The notes under the pieces: model-generated
What the model was told of the DNA's origin: nothing
The model's database searches: none
The model's input: only the letters and a program-made list of their open reading frames with translations
Shown: piece by piece, positions 20,930 to 32,889 of the stretch
Numbering within the stretch: the stretch's first letter is position 1
How the letters are laid out: each line of letters begins with the position of its first letter
Made by a program: the position numbers and the translations under genes
Source: Leptidea sinapis
Taxonomy: Eukaryota; Arthropoda; Insecta; Lepidoptera; Pieridae
Reading direction: 5' to 3'
Assembly: GCF_905404315.1 (NCBI RefSeq)
Contig: NC_066269.1
Coordinates: 4,526,001 to 4,590,000 of the forward strand
DNA length: 64,000 nt

Positions 20930-23900
20930 ATGGATACATTGAATATAGTGCAGTGGAACGCTCAAAGTATTATTAGTAATAGGCTTATTTTTACAAGGTT
21001 TTTATATGAAAATCATATCCATATTGCTATAATTTCGGAAACTTGGTTAAAACCACATCAGTATTTTTTAATAAAAGGCTATAACACAATAAGGAATGAT
21101 TGTGGTAATAAACACAATGGTGTAGCAATTTTTATTCATAATAATATCACATTTTCTAACATAAATACATATTATGATAGTGCTCTACAAAATGTTTGCA
21201 TTAAAATTAAAATTAATAACAAAGAACTGAGTATTGTGAGTTTTTACAGTCCTTCCAATTCAAATCCTCCATTTAATAAAAACAATTTAAACAGTTTAAT
21301 TAAGTCCATTCCAGAGCCAATGATATTTGCAGGTGATTTCAATGCTCATCACATGTTGTGGGGATGTGTTGATACATTGCCTCGAGGTAAAGATGTTTTA
21401 GAGGTTATAGATGAGAATGGTCTTGTTATTCTGAATAATGGTCAAGCTACCACAATAGGATCTCCATCTTGGCGTCCTAATGCTCTTGACTTGACTTTGG
21501 TAACTCCATCTTTGGCTCTTTTATGTGACTGGTCAGTTATTGACAGTCCTCTGGGCAGTAGTTATCATCTCCCTGTAATAATAAAAATGGCAGTAAGTAG
21601 TGATAGTATTAGTTTGCAAAACACATTATGTAATAATCTACATTTGCCCACTCACCCTAATTATAAGCAGGTGAATTGGAATATATATAGTAACTTAGTT
21701 GTTTCTTATTTGGATGATGTTAAATTTGACACTTTATCTTCAATAGATGCTTTTAATTCCTTTTGTAATATTTTACTTTCTGCTGCCAAGCAGTCAATCC
21801 CTAGCTGTCTGTTTTCCAAAAGTTCTAATAGTAATAATGCTACTAGTTCTTGTTCACAAAAATCTTTTAAATATCCTTGGTTGCCTTGGTGGAATCAGAG
21901 GTGTACAGAAGCAGTTTTAAATGCTAAAAATGGTTACATTAATTTTAAAAACAACTCCACTGATGAAAATTATGTGGAGTTTAAGAGATTGCGGGCTTTA
22001 AAAAAAACTTATCTTAAAAAGTGAAAGAAGAAATAGCTGGATAGGCTTGTGCAATTCATTTAATCGTTGTACTCCTTTGTCTTCAATTTGGAAATACATG
22101 CGCAAATTTAACAAAACTTACATTCCTGACAGTGTGTTGAATGATAGTTGGATTCCAGATTTTCTACAAAAGTATACTTCTGACTTTGTATCAAATGAGT
22201 TAACTAACTATGTAAATGTTGTTAATGATAGTAATAAATATTTGATAGAGCCTTTTTCTTTACAAGAACTAAAATCCGCTTTATTTACTAGAAGAGATAC
22301 ATCTTTCGGTCTCGATACCATTCCATATATTTTACTCAAAAAACTTAATTGCCACAGTCTCAACATCTTTTTAAATAATCTTAATCGCCTATGGAAGGAG
22401 AATACTATTCCTCCAGAATGGAAAACAGACTGTTTAATCCCAGTTTTAAAGCCAGACAAAAATAAAATGTTACCTGACTCTTATAGACCTATAGCTCTCA
22501 CGTCTTGTGTTGGGAAGATATTTGAGCAGCTTCTAAAACAACGTCTCGAGTTCTTTATAGAACAAAATTGTCTTTTGCCTAATAATCAGTTTGGTTTTCG
22601 CAAAGGTCGGTCTTCTAGGGAGAGTATAGCGCAGTTACAGCTTGATGCGCATCAATGTTTAGCAAGTAATCAATATCTTTTGTCTGTATTTTTTGACATC
22701 TCAGGTGCCTTCAATAGTGTAAATATTGCCGTGCTTTGTGACGAGTTATCAATGTTAGGGATACCAGGTAAAATAATAAATTGGATGCAATCCTTTTTGA
22801 CTGACAGAAAAGTATATGTAAAATTTAATAAACATTTGTATGGACCACGACTTTCTTCTCTAGGTGTTTGTCAGGGGGGAATATTGTCTCCTTTAATTTT
22901 TATTATGTACATAAGACGATTGAACCTTATTTTGGGGCCAAATATAGTAAACCTACAGTATGCAGATGACTTAGTCGTCTATGTATCGGGAGTTGATCTG
23001 ATTAATTTAGCCGCTACTATTAATAAAGCACTTGTAAATTTATATCAATACTTTTCTTATCTTAATTTAAATGTAAATCCAACCAAATCAAAAGTCTTTG
23101 TGATTGGTCGTAAACGCACCATATTGCCTCCCATTTTATACAATGGCATTCCACTGCCTATTTCATGTGACATAAAATTTCTAGGTGTAACATTTACTCC
23201 AAAACTTTCTTGGAAAAAATATACAGATAGTGTTATAATTAAAGCGAATAAAGCTTATAATGTATTAAAATCTTTGTGTGCAACGTCGTGGGGAGCGGAC
23301 CCTAAAATATTGTTAATTTTGTATAAATCGCTTATTCGTAGTCATTTTGAATATGGCTTTCATTGTTTCGCCGCAGACAGCAAAATTGTTAATAGTCTGG
23401 ATAAAATACAAAATAAATGTATGCGTACAATATTGGGTGCACTTAAAACTAGCCCAATAGCTGCTATGCAAATCGAGGCCAACCTTCCTCCTTTGTGTAT
23501 TAGATTTAGTTATCTTAAAGAAAGATTTATTTTAAAGCTCTATAGCTTGCCGACGAACAATCTTCTTAAGAATCTTATTGCTTATCAATCGTCTTCATTT
23601 CAGAGACAGTTGTTTATCTTGCAAGATTTTTCTTCATTTTTTAAATTTCTACAAGATTTAAATATTCATCGGAATAATGATATACTTCCCTGCCATGCAG
23701 GTTCTTTTCGATGTAAATATTCTGCAATTAATGTTGTAATAGATCCAAATTTAACTTCAAAAGAGGAGGTTCATGTATTATTGTCAGAATGGTCTAATTG
23801 TAAATTTGTTTATACGGATGGCGCAAAAAACAATAATAACGTTTCTTTTGCAATCTACCTTCCTGAAATTAGGAAGGGTATTGGCTTTAAGATTAATAGA

Positions 23901-24719
23901 TATGCCAGTATTTTTACTGCTGAAGCCGTCGCTATTCTTTTTGCTTTAAAGCATATTAAGAAACAAAATCAACTTAATAAGAAGTGGGTAATAGTTAGTG
24001 ATAGTATGAGTGTGTTAAAAAGTTTGTCAAATAACAAAATGAGTGCTAACATCAATTACATCATTTTTGCTATAAAGGAATTGTGGTTCGAACTATGTTT
24101 AATCGATATTAAAGTGGATTTCGTTTGGGTCCCGTCCCATATAGGAGTAGCAGGAAACGAAAGCGCTGATTTTCTAGCTAGAACTATCATTAATATATCC
24201 GATCTATCCCTATATCCTGATTGCAAAGATCTAGACATTAACATACCATATACAGATATAATAAGTAATCTAAAACAGCATATGACTCTTCTTTGGGGAA
24301 GATATTGGTACAATTGTACAGAAGTTGAAAATAAGGCTCATTCGTATACTTTGTTAGATAATCCCGTTAATAGCACACCCTGGTTTTGTAAGTTTAAAAA
24401 TAACGCTCACAGAAAGTTCTATACTACAATAACACGAATGCGTATTGGTCACTATCGATTGAATTTTCATCTTCATCGCAAAAAAATTGTCTCCTCTCCT
24501 TTTTGTGACCATTGTAATAAGCAACAAGATCAGTCTCTGGATCACATCTTTTTTGATTGTTCGTCCTTTGGCATACAGCGCCTTGTGCTGATGGATGAGC
24601 TACTGGAAATATATGGTGCACCCAATATAATCCCGCTCTCAGTAATAGATCTATTAAAGGACACATCAACTTATATGTCCTTGTATAAATTTGTATGTAG
24701 TACTGTAAATACATTGTAA
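20930..24719 (+). pseudogene. LINE ORF2: endonuclease, RT, RNase H (one frameshift)
   Basis: ORF2 starts at ATG 20930 (MDTLNIVQWNAQSI). The endonuclease shows SETWLKP, GDFNAHHMLWG, DLTLVTP and GSSYHLPVII. The last replaces the usual SDH motif, so the catalytic Asp-His pair is altered. The frame stops at 22024 after an A-run at about 22000-22007. A one-base insertion there would explain it, because the other frame continues with RRNSWIGLCNSFNRC. The reverse transcriptase has YRPIALTSCVGK, FFDISGAFNS, GVCQGGILSPL and LQYADDLVVY. RNase H has VYTDGAKN, FTAEAVAIL, VIVSDSMSVL and WVPSHIGVAGNESADFLAR. The C-terminal cluster is CDHCNKQQDQSLDHIFFDC. Confidence 0.88.
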
Positions 24720-25248
24720 TTTGTAGATACATACGTTGTAAATTTGTTTATAATTATGTAAATACGTTATAACTTGTACATATACAACTAGTAATAGCAT
24801 AGCGCAATTCGCGAACTGAACAGATAATGTAAATAGGTAGGTATTATTCTAAAAAGTTATGCAAATTACACTGGATTTGACTTTAAGAAAAGGGGAAAAT
24901 TATTAGAGACTATATTACTGGATTTGGACATAATAAAAGGAAAATATGGAAAATATTCTTTAGAGAATTATACATTAACGGAAATGGTAAAATAACTGAT
25001 GACTTTAAGACTGGATTGGATTTGATGAAAGAAACTACTATAAATATTCGCTATCGAATATACATAATTGGAAATGGAAAATGGAAATAATGTAAGATGA
25101 AATGAGAAAACTGGATTGGACTTTTTGTAAAACAAAATAGTGAAAATAATAAATACCAAAGAAATGAAAATACTAACGACAAGGCAGTAAGGCCCCTGGC
25201 TATAGCCTGTTCGAAAGAACGAATTAATATAAAAAAAAAAAAAAAAAA

Positions 25249-25262
25249 AGTGTACAGTTTTG
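25249..25262 (+). repeat. Target-site duplication, right copy
   Basis: AGTGTACAGTTTTG follows the poly(A) run and is identical to 19618-19631. Confidence 0.85.
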
Positions 25263-25461
25263 TGACAAAATTGTAGGTTATGTGTTTCGTTTCTTTTCAA
25301 AACATAAAGTAATGGGTAATATTGCCGCAATGGTTCATTTTTAATTTAACTTGAGTTATAAGTATACTGCATTGTCAATAATTTGTAAATCCTGTTAATA
25401 TTGCACTATAACAGCTTTAGCAGCAGAAAGATTATAATTACTTAATTGATATTTCATAACA

Positions 25462-28400
25462 ATGGTACGAAAACTAAAATATCATGAGCAAAAACTATTA
25501 AAAAAGGTTGATTTCATATCATGGAAAGTCGACAACAACCTTAACGAAGTTAAGGTTATGAGGAAGTATCATATTCAAAAGCGGGAAGACTACACAAAGT
25601 GAGTTTCTCTTCAGTTTAAACTTTAGTCATAAGGGTACCGAAGATAATATAATAATCCTTATATTTAACATTAAACTATATAAATTAAACGCATTAAAAG
25701 AATATTTTATCATAGGTATAACAAACTATCAAGGGACATCAGAGAACTGGCGAACAAAATAAAAGACTTAGATGCGAATTCAGATTTTAGAACAGAGTCC
25801 AGTGCACAATTACTTGAAAAACTTTATCAAATGGGTCTCATACCAACAAGATGGGATTTGGTTTTGGCAACTAATGTATCGGCAAGTTCTTTTTGTAGAA
25901 GACGGCTGCCTGTTGTAATGGTCAGGAGTAAGTATATGATATGATTATTACAATAGATTGTTTTGGAAGATGGAGCATAAATATGTATATTTTCATTAAT
26001 TGTATGTGATCACTGCCTGTTGTGACATCAGAGGATTCAAAAGAATGTTGTTGGACTTTTAGGTGTAGTTAGGTTAGAATTGGATTATTGTTTATTGAAT
26101 TGTACTATTGCACATTAGATTGTTGATGTAGTTAATCACCATGATGGTCAAATCACAATTGACAACTACTCTAACTGTAAACACACTGCAACTAGCTGAT
26201 ATCCCAATAATCTTGATTCCAAATTGCAGTGGGGCCCCCATATTGAAGGATTGGCCAGTAGGCTTAGTTCTGCAGCATATGTGGTTAAGAAAATTAGACG
26301 GTTAACTGACATAGATAGGGCGAGATTAGTATACTTTAGTTATTTTCATAGTATTATGTCCTATAGTTTATTGTTATGGGGCAGTGCGGCCGATATTAAT
26401 ACTATATTTGTGCTGCAGAAGAGGGCTATTCGCGCGATTTATAACCTAGGTCCTAAAGAATCATTAAGAGAAAAATTTAAAGAAATAAACATTTTGACTG
26501 TTGCTTCTCAATACATTTTTGATAATGTTTTGTATGTTTATAAGCACATTGAGAAATTTTCTAGAAACTGTGACATTCATAATGTTAACACAAGGAACAA
26601 ACATAAACTTGTTGTGCCTACTACTCGGTTGGGTCGAGTTAGTAAGTCTTTTGTTGGGCGATGTATATGCTTGTACAATATGATCCCGGAAAATGTACAA
26701 AACAAATGTGTTACGAAATTTAAAAGAATTGTTAAAAAACGTTTGTGTGGGAAAGGTTATTATAGCATAAACGATTTTCTTAATGACACCACGGACTGGG
26801 AATAAAGCGAACACCTACAGGCTCTTTAATTATAAATGTTTATTGTACGATATTACATTGTAATCCATATTTTATATTAAAAAAAAAGCCCGCTGAGTTT
26901 CTTGCACCCATTCTTCTCAGGTCTGAGGCAGTCTCTTTTGAATGGGTGGTAGATTTTGTTCTTTTTGTTCATTCAATAAGTGATTTGAAATCCTATTTTG
27001 AATAAAAATATTTGAATTTGAATTAGAATCCCTGACTTTGTCTACATACACACATAACGGAGCATGTAGGGCTTATAAAAATAGTTGTCTCTTATAACTT
27101 TAATATCTTTTATATATTAAATGATATTGCAATATTTTTTAGTAAGTGTCAAGGAAGGCAAACTAGTGTACGGGTCACCTGGTGTTAAGTGATCACTGCT
27201 GCTGACATTATCTTGCAACACCAGAGGAATCCCAAAAAGTTGACGGCCTTTAAGGAAGGTGTATACACTTTTTTTGAAGGTACCCATGTGTTATCATCCC
27301 GGAAACACTGCACAAGCTCATTCCACAGCTTTGTAGTATGAGGAAGAAAGCTCCTTGAAAACCGAATTGTGGAGGACCGCCACACATCCAGATGGTGGGG
27401 ATGATATCGTAACTTGTGGCGTGTCGTGCGAAGGTGAAATTCGGCGGCAGGAATCAGGTTGAACAGCTCTTCTGAACACTCTCCGTGATAAGTGCGGTAG
27501 AAGACACACAATGAAGCGACGTCTCTACGCAACGCCAAGTGATCCAGCCGTTCACAGAGCGCTAGGTCCCCGACAATTCGAGCTGCTCTGCGTTGCACGC
27601 AGTCAAATGGATCGAGCTGATACTGGGGTGCGCTAGACCAGAGATGACAGCAATACTCCACGTGAGGCCGGACCTGCGCTTTGTAGAGCGCTAGAATGTG
27701 GGCCGGCTTGAAGTATTGCCGTGCTCTATTTATGACGCCCAGTTTCTTCGAAGCCAATTTGGCTTTGCCGTCCAGATAGCCACGGACTTGGCAATCGCTC
27801 GAGATTTCGAGACCCAGTATTCCGATACTAGGCGAGGCTTTAAGGGAAGTGTTCTCGAAGAGCGGTGATACGGCAAATGGGGTTTTTTTTAGTGGTAAAC
27901 GCGCAAACTTGAGTCTTCTGGGGGTTAAATTGGACGAGGTTCAACTTACCCTATTTCGCGACCTTCTCGAGAGAGGACTCGATAGAAGACACATCAACAG
28001 ACGTTTCTCCCGGCACTGGTCGACGTTTTCCCGAGAGACACCTGCATGGCCCGTGTATACGGCATCATCAGTGCTGTCGTCTGCATAGCAATGCGTGTTG
28101 GCGGTGTCCAACATATCATTGATATGCAGAAGAAACAGCGTGGGAGATAACACACAGCCTTGGGGCACTCCAGCGTTCACGGGCTTGGGATTCGAGCAAT
28201 AATAATTTGTCGTATCACCGCTCTTCGAGAACACTTCTCTTAAAGCCGCGCCTAGTATCGGAATACTGGGTCTCGAAATCTCGAGCGATTGCCAATTCCG
28301 TGGCCATCTGGAGGGCAAAGCCAAATTAGCTTCGAAGAAGCTGGGCGTCATCAACAGAGCACGGCAATACTTCAAGCCGGCCCACATTCTACCGCTCTAC

Positions 28401-31400
28401 AAAGCGCAGGTCCGGCCTCACGTGGAGTATTGCTGTCATCTCTGGTCTGGTGCACCCCAGTATCTGCTCGATCCATTTGACCGCGTGCAACGTAGAGCAG
28501 CTCGAATTGTCGGAGACTCAGTGCTCTGTGAACGGCTGGATCACTTGGCGTTGGGTAGAGACGTCGCTTCATTGTGTGTCTTCTACCGCATTTATCACGG
28601 GGAGTGTTCCGAAGAGCTGTTTAACCTGATTCCTGCCGCCGAATTTCACCTTCGCACGACACGCCACAAGTTAGTATATCATCCCCACCATCTGGATGTG
28701 TGGCGTTCCTCCACAGTGCGGTTTTCAAGAAGCTTTCTCCCTCATACTACAAAGCTGTGGAATGAGCTTCCTTGTGCGGTGTTTCCGGGACGATACGACA
28801 TGGATACCTTCAAAAAAAGCGCGTACACCTTCCTTAAAGGCCGGCAACGCTCTTGTGATTCCTCTGGTGTTGCAAGAGAATGTGGGCGGCGGTGATCACT
28901 TAACACCAGGTGACCCGTACGCTCGTTTGTCCTCCTATTCCATAAAAAGAAAAAAACCGTCGACAACGACCTGTATGCTGCGCCCAGTAAGGAAGCTGGA
29001 GGTCCACTTGCATAAGCTCTCGAGAAGCCCAAATGAGGGAAGTTTTGCGAGGAGCGCCTTGTGCCATACACGATCAAAGGCCTTCGCTATATCCAGGCTA
29101 ACTGCCAGGCCTTCCCCCTTGCTTTCAATAGCCGCCGCCCATCTATGTGTTAGGTATACCAGAAGATCGCCAGTCGACCGACCATGGCGAAAGCCGTACT
29201 GCCGGTCGTTGATCAACTGTGATCCTCAAGGTATACCAAGAGCTGGCGGTTAATTATGCTCTCCATGATTTTGGAGAGTAGGGAGGTAATAGCAATAGGC
29301 GTGTAGTTTGCCGGATCCGAACTGTCTCCTTTTTTTGGGATTGGATGGACAAGGGCTGACTTCCATGAATCAGGGACTACGCCTTTTGAATAAGAGTGCC
29401 GGAATAAACGCGTTAGCACCGGCGTCAACTCAGGGGCACACGTTCTAAGCACGATTGGAGAAATGCCATCCGGTCCGCTCGACTTCCTTACGTCCAACGA
29501 AAACAGAGCTCGCCTAACAGTTTTCTGTCGGAACTGTACTTCAGGCATGGAGCTTTAACACCGCGGGATGGTCGGCGGTGTTTTTCCGTTGTCGCCTTAA
29601 GAGTCGAGTTGGAGGCTTTCTCTTTTGCCGTATGGGCTAGGGTGTGATTCCTGATGTGCAACGGCGGCAGGGAGGGCTCGTTGAAGTTACCAAGAGTAGC
29701 TTTTGACAAAGACCAGAACCTGCGTGTTCCAGTCGCGTAACTGGAAATCTGCTCGCCAATTTTTACAATGTGCTTCGATTTGGCACGGGCGATTTGCCGA
29801 TTAAAAATCTGGATGCACGGTTATATTTCCTCTTTAGAACTTGCAATTCGGAGCCTAGCGCCGCAACACAAATTCGCCTGTTTTTTTGCTGCATTAACTG
29901 ACGCATCGAACTAGGGCTGGCTATCTGCCACTGCACATTTTATTTATATAAGTAATTACTTAACCTACCTACTTAAACCTATGATTTATTAAGTTATATT
30001 GTCAAACATTTGTTTATCATAACTTATATTATAACATAAATTATACATAACAGTTTACTTATAATTTTAGTCTTACTGAGGAACTCCTTATCAATCCATC
30101 TATTCATCATTTCAAGTTCATTATGTTTACCTACACTATTAATTTGGACTTACAAATGAATGGATGTTCCCTCAATCAATGTATTTATTATTACAATTAC
30201 AGACAGTTATATAATTTATTAGAGCCAATCACACAATACCTGCAGATGCAAGTAGGCTAAATTCTTATATAATTAAAAGATGGGCTGGAAGTATATAACA
30301 CTAGAAATAAGGGATTGCTTGTAACTTATTCTAGTAGGCTTCATAAGATACAAAATAGCTTTAAGGGTAAATGTATACACTTTTATAATAAAGTCCCAGC
30401 CACTGTTCAGGTATTATCTATAAATAAATTTAAATGTTTTATAAAAAAAATGGCTCTATCGTAAATCTTATTACTACTCCGCAGCCGAATATTTAAGTGA
30501 TCGGACAGCCTGGGACTAGATTATGATTATTTTATAGCAATATTATATATATATATATATTATTAAAAAGAGCGCAAAAAAAGAGTGGTGGAAGATTTTC
30601 TAGCGCTGCTTCATCTCTCTCAGAGCGCCATTTGTATCCGAAGTGGTAGTAGTATCTAGTATATTAGAAATGACATCAAAAAGAACTCTAAAGGAATCAA
30701 TTTTGAGAAAATAAATGTGTTTTATTATCAGTTCTTATCTCCGTGTTTATGAACTGATAAAACATTGACAGAGTGTTGTTGCAATATTTTATGTTATTGT
30801 CACTCCCTCCCAGTACATTAGCAACATGCTGATCAAAACATGAACATTGTGAAAGAGGAAATATCCAACTACAGCATAAAGTACCAACTACTGTGACTAT
30901 CATGTCATATACAACAGACTGAAAAGACACAGCATTCCTAGCCTTGCTGATAGAATAACCACCAGATAGTCATCAAACATGTAGATCAGTGTGATGGAGC
31001 TGTCTATAAAAATTATCTATATGACAAAAATATACCACCAAAGTATTAAGTAAAAATTGGCTTATTGTGCTAAGCATGGGATAGCCAAGATGGCAGAAAA
31101 ATAACTGAAATTAAAAAATATTGTCACTCCCTATAAAATGGTAATAAATACATTTCTATTATATTCCAATTTAAATATAAAATCACCTATTTTAAGGTAA
31201 GATGTCACAATCAATACAGAAAGCCACTACATTCATAGAACAAGGGCATGTGAGAGTTGGGCCTGAAGTAGTAAAGGATCCTGCATTCTTGGTCACTAGA
31301 TCACTTGAAGATTTTATCACATGGGTTGATGGTTCCGCAATCAAGAAACATGTCATGGAGTATAATGATTTGGTGTGTATGCTATATTTATTTTTATTGA

Positions 31401-31531
31401 TATAATACTTATTGAAATTTTAATTAGGACCTTATATCTCTGATTCTAGACAATTGTTCACCTATTAGAGATTCAATTAATTAAACACATAAATTTTTTT
31501 GTTGCAGAGGGATGACTTTGATATGATCTGA
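25462..31531 (+). CDS. IMP3: U3 small nucleolar ribonucleoprotein IMP3
   Basis: Four exons: 25462-25598, 25716-25927, 31197-31372 and 31508-31531. All have GT-AG borders, and the joined frame is 182 residues (184 in human). It starts MVRKLKYHEQKLLKKVDF and continues REDYTKYNKLSRDIRELA, LYQMGLIPTRWDL, ASSFCRRRLPVVMVRSKM and an S4-type RNA-binding segment EQGHVRVGPEVVKDPAFLV, ending EYNDLRDDFDMI. IMP3 is part of the U3 snoRNP/SSU processome in the nucleolus, where with MPP10 and IMP4 it helps U3 pair with pre-rRNA for 18S maturation. Intron 2 (5.3 kb) is packed with LINE fragments, some in antisense. The coding sequence itself looks intact. Confidence 0.93.
26200..27027 (+). mobile_element. LINE 3' fragment (jockey/CR1-like), IMP3 intron 2
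   Basis: An open frame of about 193 codons encodes the C-terminus of a reverse transcriptase protein: LLLWGSAADINTIFVLQKRA, AIRAIYNLGPKESLREKF, RVSKSFVGRCICLYNMIPE and CGKGYYSINDFLND. The 3' UTR follows and ends with a TTTGAATTTGAATT-like tail at about 27025. The 5' part of the element, including the YADD box, is absent (5' truncation). Diverged copies of the same family are at 31850-32600. Confidence 0.75.
27142..29880 (-). mobile_element. Jockey/CR1-type LINE, antisense in IMP3 intron 2
   Basis: Reading down the minus strand: SGPDGISPIVLRTCAPELTP, then FGFRHG-type RT text (QYGFRHGRSTGDLLVYL), LDIAKAFDRVWHKALL (first catalytic aspartate), the insertion described at 28206-28955, GVPQGCVLSPTLFLLHIND and CYADDSTDDAVYTGHAG, and the C-terminal region KKLGVINRARQYFKPAHIL to SSTIRFSRSFLPHTTKLWN. 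The 3' UTR begins with GGTGTTAAGTGATCAC read in reverse. Many frameshifts make it inactive. The same family occurs at 42090-43470, 46560-47775 and 59968-60062. Confidence 0.8.
28206..28955 (+). mobile_element. 5'-truncated LINE nested in antisense LINE
   Basis: This segment has the same family and opposite orientation to its host. It holds only the C-terminal part (LGVINRARQYFKPAHILPLY, EYCCHLWSGAPQYLLDPFDR) and the 3' UTR, with an A-rich end at about 28945-28955. The host reads ...VVDG before it and ...YCSNPKPVNAGVPQG after it. These are adjacent in an uninterrupted copy (46690-46730), so this segment was inserted. Confidence 0.75.
30280..30530 (+). mobile_element. Degenerate LINE C-terminal fragment
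   Basis: With frameshifts allowed, the text resembles the C-terminus of LINE RT proteins (HKIQNSFKGKCIHFYNKVPA, FKCFIKK). No other domain is present. It lies in IMP3 intron 2 and is followed by a short TA run at about 30543-30562. Confidence 0.5.
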
Positions 31532-31701
31532 AACATGAAAGAAAGGAAGTTATTACATCTTAAGATAAAATCATATTGTACATAAAGATTAGACACTGGA
31601 TTGGACTCAATTTTCATTGATTTAGGAAATATTCTAAAGTGATTTTAGTTAAAATAATATCTGTGTCAATAACTTATGTATTATATATACATTGTGTATT
31701 T

Positions 31702-31707
31702 AATAAA
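31702..31707 (+). terminator. Probable IMP3 poly(A) signal
   Basis: AATAAA lies about 170 bp after the IMP3 stop codon in AT-rich non-coding sequence. Confidence 0.5.
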
Positions 31708-31849
31708 CATTTTAAGCTTAATAATTGATAATTTTAAATTATTGAACCTAGTTAGATAGATACAAGCATGAAACTTCAACAAAACGCCACAAAACAATTT
31801 GATTTATTATTTTAACTACCTATGTTATGTAACTAAAACAATCACATAG

Positions 31850-32600
31850 GGCACATAAGTGAATTTGCTAGAATCTGTCATAACCATGAGGTTAACACCG
31901 AACAAACATAAACTTATAATGCCTACTACTCGGCTAAATCGAGTTAGTAAGACTTTTGTGGGGTGTTGTATGTGCTTTTACAACAAGATCCCAGAAAATG
32001 TTCAAAACAAAATATGTATTACGAAATTGAAAAGAATTCTTACAAAATGTTTGTGTGGTAAAGGTTACTAGGAACTGGGAATAGGCTTAGTTGTGAAGCA
32101 TATGCGGTTAAGAAAATTAGACGGTTAACTAAAATAGATACAGCGCGACTAGTATACTTTAGTTATTTTCATAGTATTATGTCCTATGGTATATTGTTAT
32201 GGGGCAGTGCGGCCGATATTAATATCATCTTTGTGCTGCAGAAGAGGGCTATTCGCGCTATTTATAACCTAGGTCCTAAAGAATCATTAAGAGAAAAATT
32301 TAAAGAAATAAACATTGTGACTGTTGCTTCACAATATATATTTGATAATGAATGTATGTTCATAAGCACATTGAGGAATTTTCTAGAAACTGTGACATTC
32401 ATAATATTAACATGAGGTTCAAACAAAAACTTATTATGCTTACTACTCGGTTGGGTCGAGTTAGTATGTCTTTTGTTGGGTGATGTATATGCTTCTACAA
32501 TATGATCCCAGAAAATGTACAAAACATATGTGTTACGAAATTTTAAAGAATTGTTAAAAAACATTTGTGTGGGAAAGGTTACTATAGCATAAACGATGCA
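31850..32600 (+). mobile_element. Two degenerate LINE fragments downstream of IMP3
   Basis: Two overlapping remnants of the family at 26200-27027. 31895-32070 holds NKHKLIMPTTRLNRVSKTFV and YNKIPENVQN. 32085-32600 holds LLWGSAADINIIFVLQKRAI, YNLGPKESLREKF and later C-terminal text again. The second starts upstream of where the first begins in the protein, so they are separate truncated copies or a tandem duplication. Confidence 0.65.
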
Positions 32601-32889
32601 CGATTCAACGCTAGTAGAGAAGATGTTCTACTTTTTCGCATCGGCGCGCTAAACCTTCACGATACAAAGCTATGTGGAAATAAATTCTACTTACTCGCGG
32701 CCGCGCGCTAATCCTGCATGATACATTGCTATACTACTAGCGAAGTTGTTCTACTTACTAGCGGTGCCATTTGCTTCATGCTACGTTCGCCCTTTTTCAC
32801 TCTATCTCAATCGGTCTCAATCTCCCTCTTCTTGGATAAAAACGTCCCACATTTTCGTGACACTTTATTTGCAAACATAGACACTGGAT

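Larger units (their letters stand above)
19632..25248 (+). mobile_element. Near-intact I-clade LINE with poly(A) and TSD
   Basis: This 5.6-kb element starts GTTTTTTTTGGCGGG, has ORF1 (19803-20921), ORF2 (20930-24719, one frameshift), a 3' UTR and an A-run ending at 25248. Perfect 14-bp direct repeats flank it, so both ends are exact and the insertion is recent. It belongs to the same broad clade as copies A and B but is a separate family (different ORF1 sequence, poly(A) end). It lies 200 bp upstream of the IMP3 start codon in the same orientation. Confidence 0.92.
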
